In this document: one piece after another, positions 51,771 through 61,200 of the stretch
How the letters are laid out: every line of letters begins with the position of its first letter
How positions within the stretch are numbered: position 1 is the first letter of the stretch
Assembly (NCBI RefSeq): GCF_954871325.1
Contig: NW_027050843.1
Location: 1 to 64,000, forward strand
Reading direction: 5' to 3'
DNA length: 64,000 nucleotides
From: Gordionus sp. m RMFG-2023
Lineage: Eukaryota; Nematomorpha; Gordioida; Chordodea; Parachordodidae
Position numbers and translations under genes: made by a program
Notes under the pieces: model-generated
What the model was told of the DNA's origin: nothing
Databases searched by the model: none
Seen by the model: the letters and a program-made list of their open reading frames with translations, nothing else

Positions 51771-53900
51771 AAGCATAATTGGATAGGAAATTTAATTCTG
51801 AGTTCAATGATATAAAAATACTTAAAATTGCTCTTTCCTTCGAACTTTTTTACCACAAAAAAATTTTTTAAATTTATTTTTTGAACCGATAAGGTAAAAA
51901 ATTACATCAAAGCATATTTAGATAGGAAATTTATTTCTGAGATCAATGATATAAAAATTTTTAAAATTAAATTTAAGATGTTAGCCTTTTCCTTTCGAAC
52001 ATTTTCGCGATAAAAATATTATTTTTTGAACCGGAAACGTAAAAAAATCCATCTAAGCATAATTGGATAGGAAATTTAATTCTGAGTTCAATGATATTAA
52101 AATACTTAAAATTGCTTTAAGATGTTAGCATTTTCCCATCGAACGTTTTTACCACAAAAAATTTTTTTTAATTTATTTTTTGAACCGATAACGTAAAAAA
52201 TTACATCAAAGCATATTTAGATAGGAAATTTAATTCTGAGTTCAATGATATAAAAATTTTTTTAATTAAATTTAAGATGTTAGCCTTTTCCCTTCGAACA
52301 TTTTCGCGATAAAAATATTATTTTTTGAACCGGAAACGTAAAAAAATACATCTAAGCATAATTGGATAGGAAACTTAATTCTGAGTTCAATGATATAAAA
52401 ATACCTAAAATTGCGTTTAAGATGTTAGCCTTTTCCCTTCGAACGTTTTTACCACAAAAAAATTTTTTTAATATTTTTTTTGAACCGATAACGTAAAAAA
52501 TTACATCAAAGGATATTTAGATAGGAAATTTAATTCTGAGATCAATGATATAAAAATTTTTAAAATAAAATTTAAGATGTTAGCCTTTTCCCTTCGAACA
52601 TTTTCGCGACAAAAATATTATTTTTTGAACCGGAAACGTAAAAAAATACATCTAAGCAAAATTGGATAGGAAATTTAATTCTGAGTTCAATGATATAAAA
52701 ATACTTAAAATTGCGTTTAAGATGTTAGCCTTTTCTCTTCGAACGTTTTTACCATAAAAATTTTTTAAATTAATTTTTTGAACCGATAACGTAAAAAATT
52801 ACATCAAAGCATTTTTACATAGGAAATTTAATTCTGAGATCAATGATATAAAAATTTTTTAAATTAAATTTAAGATGTTACCCTTTTCCCTTCGAACATT
52901 TTCGCGACAAAAATATAATTTTTTGAACAGGAAACGTAAAAAAATACATCTAAGCATAATTGGATAGGAAATTTAATTCTGAGTTCAATGATATATAAAT
53001 ACTTAAAATTGCGTTTGAGATGTTAGCCTTTTCTCTTCGAACGTTTTTAAACAAAAATGTTTTTAATATTTATTTTTTAAACCGATAACGTTAAAAATTA
53101 CATCAAAGCATATTTAGATAGGAAATTTAATTCTGAGTTCAATGATATAAAAAATTTTTTAATTAAATTTAAGATGTTAGCCCCCTTCGAACATTTTCGC
53201 GACAAAAATATTATTTTTTGAACCGGAAACGTAAAAAAATACATCTAAGCATAATTGGATAGGAAATTTAATTCTGAGTTCAATGATATAAAAATACTTA
53301 AAATTGCGTTTGAGATGTTAGCCTTTTCTCTTCGAACGTTTTTAATACAAAAATGTTTTTAATATTTATTTTTTAAACCGATAACGTTAAAAATTACATC
53401 AAAGCATATTTAGATAGGAAATTTAATTCTGAGTTCAATGATATAAAAATTTTTTTAATTAAATTTAAGATGCTAGCCTTTTCCCTTCGAACATTTTCGC
53501 GACAAAAATATTATTTTTTGAACCGGAAACGTAAAAAAATACATCTAAGCATAATTGGATAGGAAATTTAATTCTGAGTTCAATGATATAAAAATACTTA
53601 AAATTGCTTTAAGATGTTAGCATTTTCCCATCGAACGTTTTTACCACAAAAAAATTTTTTTAATTTATTTTTTGAACCGATAACGTAAAAAATTACATCA
53701 AAGCATATTTAGATAGGAAATTTAATTCTGAGTTCAATGATATAAAAATTTTTTTAATTAAATTTAAGATGTTAGCCTTTTCCCTTCGAACATTTTCGCG
53801 ACAAAAATATTATTTTTTGAACCGGAAACGTAAAAAAATACATCTAAGCATAATTGGATAGGAAATTTAATTCTGAGTTCAATGATATAAAAATACTTAA
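51771..53900 (+). repeat. 2,823-type subunit in U3, round 4 (partial)
   Basis: Starts at the fourth shortened AAGC unit (51771), keeps the GCCCCC (53180) and GCTAGC (near 53.47 kb) dimers, then leaves the cycle through the GAAATTTTTT short B unit (53910). That exit is the same as in U1 at 16901. Sharing GATATATAAATACTT with round 3 shows that rounds 3 and 4 are closest relatives. Confidence 0.85.
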
Positions 53901-55260
53901 AATTGCTCTTTCCTTCGAAATTTTTTACCACAAAAAAATTTTTTAAATTTATTTTTTGAACCGATAAGGTAAAAAATTACATCAAAGCATATTTAGATAG
54001 GAAATTTATTTCTGAGATCAATGATATAAAAATTTTTAAAATTAAATTTAAGATGTTAGCCTTTTCCTTTCGAACATTTTCGCGTTAAAAATATTATTTT
54101 TTGAACCGGAAACGTAAAAAAATCCATCTAAGCATAATTGGATAGGAAATTTAATTCTGAGTTCAATGATATTAAAATACTTAAAATTGCTTTAAGATGT
54201 TAGCATTTTCCCATCGAACGTTTTTACCACAAAAAATTTTTTTTAATTTATTTTTTGAACCGATAACGTAAAAAATTAAATCAAAGCATAATTGGATAGG
54301 AAATTTAATTCTGAGTTCAATGATATATAAATACTTAAAATTGCTTTAAGATGTTAGCATTTTCCCATCGAACGTTTTTACCACAAAAAAATTTTTTAAA
54401 TTTATTTTTTGAACCGATAAGGTAAAAAATTACATCAAAGCATATTTAGATAGGAAATTTATTTCTGATATCAATGATATAAAAATTTTTAAAATTAAAT
54501 TTAAGATGTTAGCCTTTTCCTTTCGAACATTTTCGCGATAAAAATATTATTTTTTGAACCGGAAACGTAAAAAAATCCATCTAAGCATAATTGGATAGGA
54601 AATTTAATTCTGAGTTCAATGATATAAAATTTAAAATTAAATTTAAGATGTTAGCCTTTTCTCTTCGAACGTTTTTACCACAAAAAAGTTTTTAATATTG
54701 ATTTTTTGAACCGATAACGTAAAAAATTACATCAAAGCATATTTAGATAGGAAATTTAATTCTGAGTTCAATGATATAAAAATTTTTAAAATTATACTTA
54801 AGATGTTAGCCTTTTCCCTTCGAACATTTTCGCGATAAAAATATTATTTTTTGAACCGGAAACGTAAAAAAATACATCTAAGCATAATTGGATAGGAAAC
54901 TTAATTCTGAGTTCAATGATATAAAAATACTTAAAATTGCGTTTGAGATGTTAGCCTTTTCCCTTCGAACGTTTTTACCACAAAAAAATTTTTTTAATTT
55001 ATTTTTTGAACCGATAACGTAAAAAATTACATCAAAGCATATTTAGATAGGAAATTTAATTCTGAGTTTAATGATATAAAAATTTTTAAAATTAAATTTA
55101 AGATGTTAGCCTTTTCCCTCCGAACATTTTCGCGACAAAAATATTATTTTTTGAACCGGAAACGTAAAAAAATACATCTAAGCATAATTGGATAGGAAAT
55201 TTAATTCTGAGTTCAATGATATAAAAATACTTAAAATTGCGTTTAAGATGTTAGCCTTTT
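53901..55260 (+). repeat. U3 connector, collinear with about 16.9-18.25 kb
   Basis: Offset 37,009 to U1 throughout: CGCGTTAAAA at 54080 (17071), TTATTTCTGATATC near 54.47 kb, the three-base-shortened GATATAAAATTTAAAATT at 54620 (17611), the ATTATACTTAAG A unit near 54.79 kb, and TTTAATG/CTCCG A units. No net indel over this stretch. Confidence 0.85.
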
Positions 55261-58200
55261 CCCTTCCAACGTTTTTACTACAAAAAAATTTTTTTAATTT
55301 ATTTTTTGAACCGATAACGTAAAAAATTACATCAAAGCATATTTAGATAGGAAATTTAATTCTGAGTTTAATGATATAAAAATTTTTAAAATTAAATTTA
55401 AGATGTTAGCCTTTTCCCTCCGAACATTTTCGCGACAAAAATATTATTTTTTGAACCGGAAACGTAAAAAAATACATCTAAGCATAATTGGATAGGAAAT
55501 TTAATTCTGAGTTCAATGATATAAAAATACTTAAAATTGCGTTTAAGATGTTAGCCTTTTCCCTTCGAACGTTTTTACCACAAAAAAATTTTTTTAATTT
55601 ATTTTTTGAACCGATAACGTAAAAAATTACATCAAAGCATATTTAGATAGGAAATTTAATTCTGAGTTCAATGATATAAAAATTTTTAAAATTAAATTTA
55701 AGATGTTAGCCTTTTCCCTTCGAACATTTTCGCGACAAAAATATTATTTTTTGAACCGGAAACGTAAAAAAATACATCTAAGCATAATTGGATAGGAAAC
55801 TTAATTCTGAGTTCAATGATATAAAAATACTTAAAATTGCGTTTAAGATGTTAGCCTTTTCTCTTCGAACGTTTTTACCACAAAAAAGTTTTTAATATTG
55901 ATATTTTGAACCGATAACGTAAAAAATTACATCAAAGCATATTTAGATAGGAAATTTAATTCTGAGTTCAATGATATAAAAATTTTTAAAATTAAATTTA
56001 AGATGTTAGCCTTTTCCCTTCGAACATTTTCGCGACAAAAATATTATTTTTTGAACCGGAAACGTAAAAAAATACATCTAAGCATAATTGGATAGGAAAT
56101 TTAATTCTGAGTTCAATGATATAAAAATACTTAAAATTGCGTTTAAGATGTTAGCCTTTTCCCTTCCAACGTTTTTACTACAAAAAAATTTTTTTAATTT
56201 ATTTTTTGAACCGATAACGTAAAAAATTACATCAAAGCATATTTAGATAGGAAATTTAATTCTGAGTTTAATGATATAAAAATTTTTAAAATTAAATTTA
56301 AGATGTTAGCCTTTTCCCTCCGAACATTTTCGCGACAAAAATATTATTTTTTGAACCGGAAACGTAAAAAAATACATCTAAGCATAATTGGATAGGAAAT
56401 TTAATTCTGAGTTCAATGATATAAAAATACTTAAAATTGCGTTTAAGATGTTAGCCTTTTCCCTTCGAACGTTTTTACCACAAAAAAATTTTTTTAATTT
56501 ATTTTTTGAACCGATAACGTAAAAAATTACATCAAAGCATATTTAGATAGGAAATTTAATTCTGAGTTCAATGATATAAAAATTTTTAAAATTAAATTTA
56601 AGATGTTAGCCTTTTCCCTTCGAACATTTTCGCGACAAAAATATTATTTTTTGAACCGGAAACGTAAAAAAATACATCTAAGCATAATTGGATAGGAAAC
56701 TTAATTCTGAGTTCAATGATATAAAAATACTTAAAATTGCGTTTAAGATGTTAGCCTTTTCTCTTCGAACGTTTTTACCACAAAAAAGTTTTTAATATTG
56801 ATATTTTGAACCGATAACGTAAAAAATTACATCAAAGCATATTTAGATAGGAAATTTAATTCTGAGTTCAATGATATAAAAATTTTTAAAATTAAATTTA
56901 AGATGTTAGCCTTTTCCCTTCGAACATTTTCGCGACAAAAATATTATTTTTTGAGCCGGAAACGTAAAAAAATACATCTAAGCATAATTGGATAGGAAAT
57001 TTAATTCTGAGTTCAATGATATAAAAATACTTAAATTGCGTTTGAGATGTTAGCCTTTTCTCTTCGAACGTTTTTACCACAAAAAAGTTTTTAATATTGA
57101 TTTTTTGAACCGATAACGTAAAAAATTACATCAAAGCATATTTAGATAGGAAATTTAATTCTGAGTTTAATGATATAAAAATTTTTAAAATTAAATTTAA
57201 GATGTTAGCCTTTTCCCTTCGAACATTTTCGCGACAAAAATATTATTTTTTGAACCGGAAACGTAAAAAATACATCTAAGCATAATTGGATAGGAAATTT
57301 AATTCTGAGTTCAATGATATAAAAATACTTAAAATTGCGTTTAAGATGTTAGCCTTTTCTCTTCGAACGTTTTTACCACAAAAATGTTTTTAATATTTAT
57401 TTTTTAAACCGATAACGTTAAAAATTACATCAAAGGATATTTAGATAGGAAAATTAATTCTGAGATCAATGATATAAAAATTTTTAAAATTAAATTTAAG
57501 ATGTTAGCCTTTTCCCTTCGAACATTTTCGCGACAAAAATATTATTTTTTGAACCGGAAACGTAAAAAAATACATCTAAGCATAATTGGATAGGAAACTT
57601 AATTCTGAGTTCAATGATATAAAAATACTTAAAATTGCGTTTAAGATGTTAGCCTTTTCTCTTCGAACGTTTTTACCACAAAAAAGTTTTTAATATTGAT
57701 ATTTTGAACCGATAACGTAAAAAATTACATCAAAGCATATTTAGATAGGAAATTTAATTCTGAGTTCAATGATATAAAAATTTTTAAAATTAAATTTAAG
57801 ATGTTAGCCTTTTCCCTTCGAACATTTTCGCGACAAAAATATTATTTTTTGAACCGGAAACGTAAAAAATACATCTAAGCATAATTGGATAGGAAATTTA
57901 ATTCTGAGTTCAATGATATAAAAATACTTAAAATTGCGTTTAAGATGTTAGCCTTTTCCCTTCCAACGTTTTTACTACAAAAAAATTTTTTTAATTTATT
58001 TTTTAAACCGATAACGTTAAAAATTACATCAAAGCATATTTAGATAGGAAATTTAATTCTGAGTTCAATGATATAAAAATTTTTAAAATTAAATTTAAGA
58101 TGTTAGCCTTTTCCCTTCGAACATTTTCGCGACAAAAATATTATTTTTTGAACCGGAAACGTAAAAAAATACATCTAAGCATAATTGGATAGGAAACTTA

Positions 58201-61200
58201 ATTCTGAGTTCAATGATATAAAAATACTTAAAATTGCGTTTAAGATGTTAGCCTTTTCTCTTCGAACGTTTTTACCACAAAAAAGTTTTTAATATTGATA
58301 TTTTGAACCGATAACGTAAAAAATTACATCAAAGCATATTTAGATAGGAAATTTAATTCTGAGTTCAATGATATAAAAATTTTTAAAATTAAATTTAAGA
58401 TGTTAGCCTTTTCCCTTCGAACATTTTCGCGACAAAAATATTATTTTTTGAGCCGGAAACGTAAAAAAATACATCTAAGCATAATTGGATAGGAAATTTA
58501 ATTCTGAGTTCAATGATATAAAAATACTTAAATTGCGTTTGAGATGTTAGCCTTTTCTCTTCGAACGTTTTTACCACAAAAAAGTTTTTAATATTGATTT
58601 TTTGAACCGATAACGTTAAAAATTACATCAAAGCATATTTAGATAGGAAATTTAATTCTGAGTTTAATGATATAAAAATTTTTAAAATTAAATTTAAGAT
58701 GTTAGCCTTTTCCCTTCGAACATTTTCGCGACAAAAATATTATTTTTTGAACCGGAAACGTAAAAAAATACATCTAAGCATAATTGGATAGAAAATTTAA
58801 TTCTGAGTTCAATGATATAAAAATACTTAGAATTGCGTTTAAGATGTTAGCCTTTTCTCTTCGAACGTTTTTACCACAAAAATGTTTTTAATATTTATTT
58901 TTTAAACCGATAACGTTAAAAATTACATCAAAGGATATTTAGATAGGAAAATTAATTCTGAGATCAATGATATAAAAATTTTTAAAATTAAATTTAAGAT
59001 GTTAGCCTTTTCCCTTCGAACATTTTCGCGACAAAAATATTATTTTTTGAACCGGAAACGTAAAAAAATACATCTAAGCATAATTGGATAGGAAACTTAA
59101 TTCTGAGTTCAATGATATAAAAATACTTAAAATTGCGTTTAAGATGTTAGCCTTTTCTCTTCGAACGTTTTTACCACAAAAAAGTTTTTAATATTGATAT
59201 TTTGAACCGATAACGTAAAAAATTACATCAAAGCATATTTAGATAGGAAATTTAATTCTGAGTTCAATGATATAAAAATTTTTAAAATTAAATTTAAGAT
59301 GTTAGCCTTTTCCCTTCGAACATTTTCGCGACAAAAATATTATTTTTTGAACCGGAAACGTAAAAAATACATCTAAGCATAATTGGATAGGAAATTTAAT
59401 TCTGAGTTCAATGATATAAAAATACTTAAAATTGCGTTTAAGATGTTAGCCTTTTCCCTTCCAACGTTTTTACTACAAAAAAATTTTTTTAATTTATTTT
59501 TTAAACCGATAACGTTAAAAATTACATCAAAGCATATTTAGATAGGAAATTTAATTCTGAGTTCAATGATATAAAAATTTTTAAAATTAAATTTAAGATG
59601 TTAGCCTTTTCCCTTCGAACATTTTCGCGACAAAAATATTATTTTTTGAACCGGAAACGTAAAAAAATACATCTAAGCATAATTGGATAGGAAACTTAAT
59701 TCTGAGTTCAATGATATAAAAATACTTAAAATTGCGTTTAAGATGTTAGCCTTTTCTCTTCGAACGTTTTTACCACAAAAAAGTTTTTAATATTGATATT
59801 TTGAACCGATAACGTAAAAAATTACATCAAAGCATATTTAGATAGGAAATTTAATTCTGAGTTCAATGATATAAAAATTTTTAAAATTAAATTTAAGATG
59901 TTAGCCTTTTCCCTTCGAACATTTTCGCGACAAAAATATTATTTTTTGAGCCGGAAACGTAAAAAAATACATCTAAGCATAATTGGATAGGAAATTTAAT
60001 TCTGAGTTCAATGATATAAAAATACTTAAATTGCGTTTGAGATGTTAGCCTTTTCTCTTCGAACGTTTTTACCACAAAAAAGTTTTTAATATTGATTTTT
60101 TGAACCGATAACGTAAAAAATTACATCAAAGCATATTTAGATAGGAAATTTAATTCTGAGTTTAATGATATAAAAATTTTTAAAATTAAATTTAAGATGT
60201 TAGCCTTTTCCCTTCGAACATTTTCGCGACAAAAATATTATTTTTTGAACCGGAAACGTAAAAAAATACATCTAAGCATAATTGGATAGAAAATTTAATT
60301 CTGAGTTCAATGATATAAAAATACTTAAAATTGCGTTTAAGATGTTAGCCTTTTCTCTTCGAACGTTTTTACCACAAAAATGTTTTTAATATTTATTTTT
60401 TAAACCGATAACGTTAAAAATTACATCAAAGGATATTTAGATAGGAAAATTAATTCTGAGATCAATGATATAAAAATTTTTAAAATTAAATTTAAGATGT
60501 TAGCCTTTTCCCTTCGAACATTTTCGCGACAAAAATATTATTTTTTGAACCGGAAACGTAAAAAATACATCTAAGCATAATTGGATAGGAAATTTAATTC
60601 TGAGTTCAATGATATAAAAATACTTAAAATTGCGTTTAAGATGTTAGCCTTTTCCCTTCCAACGTTTTTACTACAAAAAAATTTTTTTAATTTATTTTTT
60701 AAACCGATAACGTTAAAAATTACATCAAAGCATATTTAGATAGGAAATTTAATTCTGAGTTCAATGATATAAAAATTTTTAAAATTAAATTTAAGATGTT
60801 AGCCTTTTCCCTTCGAACATTTTCGCGACAAAAATATTATTTTTTGAACCGGAAACGTAAAAAAATACATCTAAGCATAATTGGATAGGAAACTTAATTC
60901 TGAGTTCAATGATATAAAAATACTTAAAATTGCGTTTAAGATGTTAGCCTTTTCTCTTCGAACGTTTTTACCACAAAAAAGTTTTTAATATTGATATTTT
61001 GAACCGATAACGTAAAAAATTACATCAAAGCATATTTAGATAGGAAATTTAATTCTGAGTTCAATGATATAAAAATTTTTAAAATTAAATTTAAGATGTT
61101 AGCCTTTTCCCTTCGAACATTTTCGCGACAAAAATATTATTTTTTGAGCCGGAAACGTAAAAAAATACATCTAAGCATAATTGGATAGGAAATTTAATTC

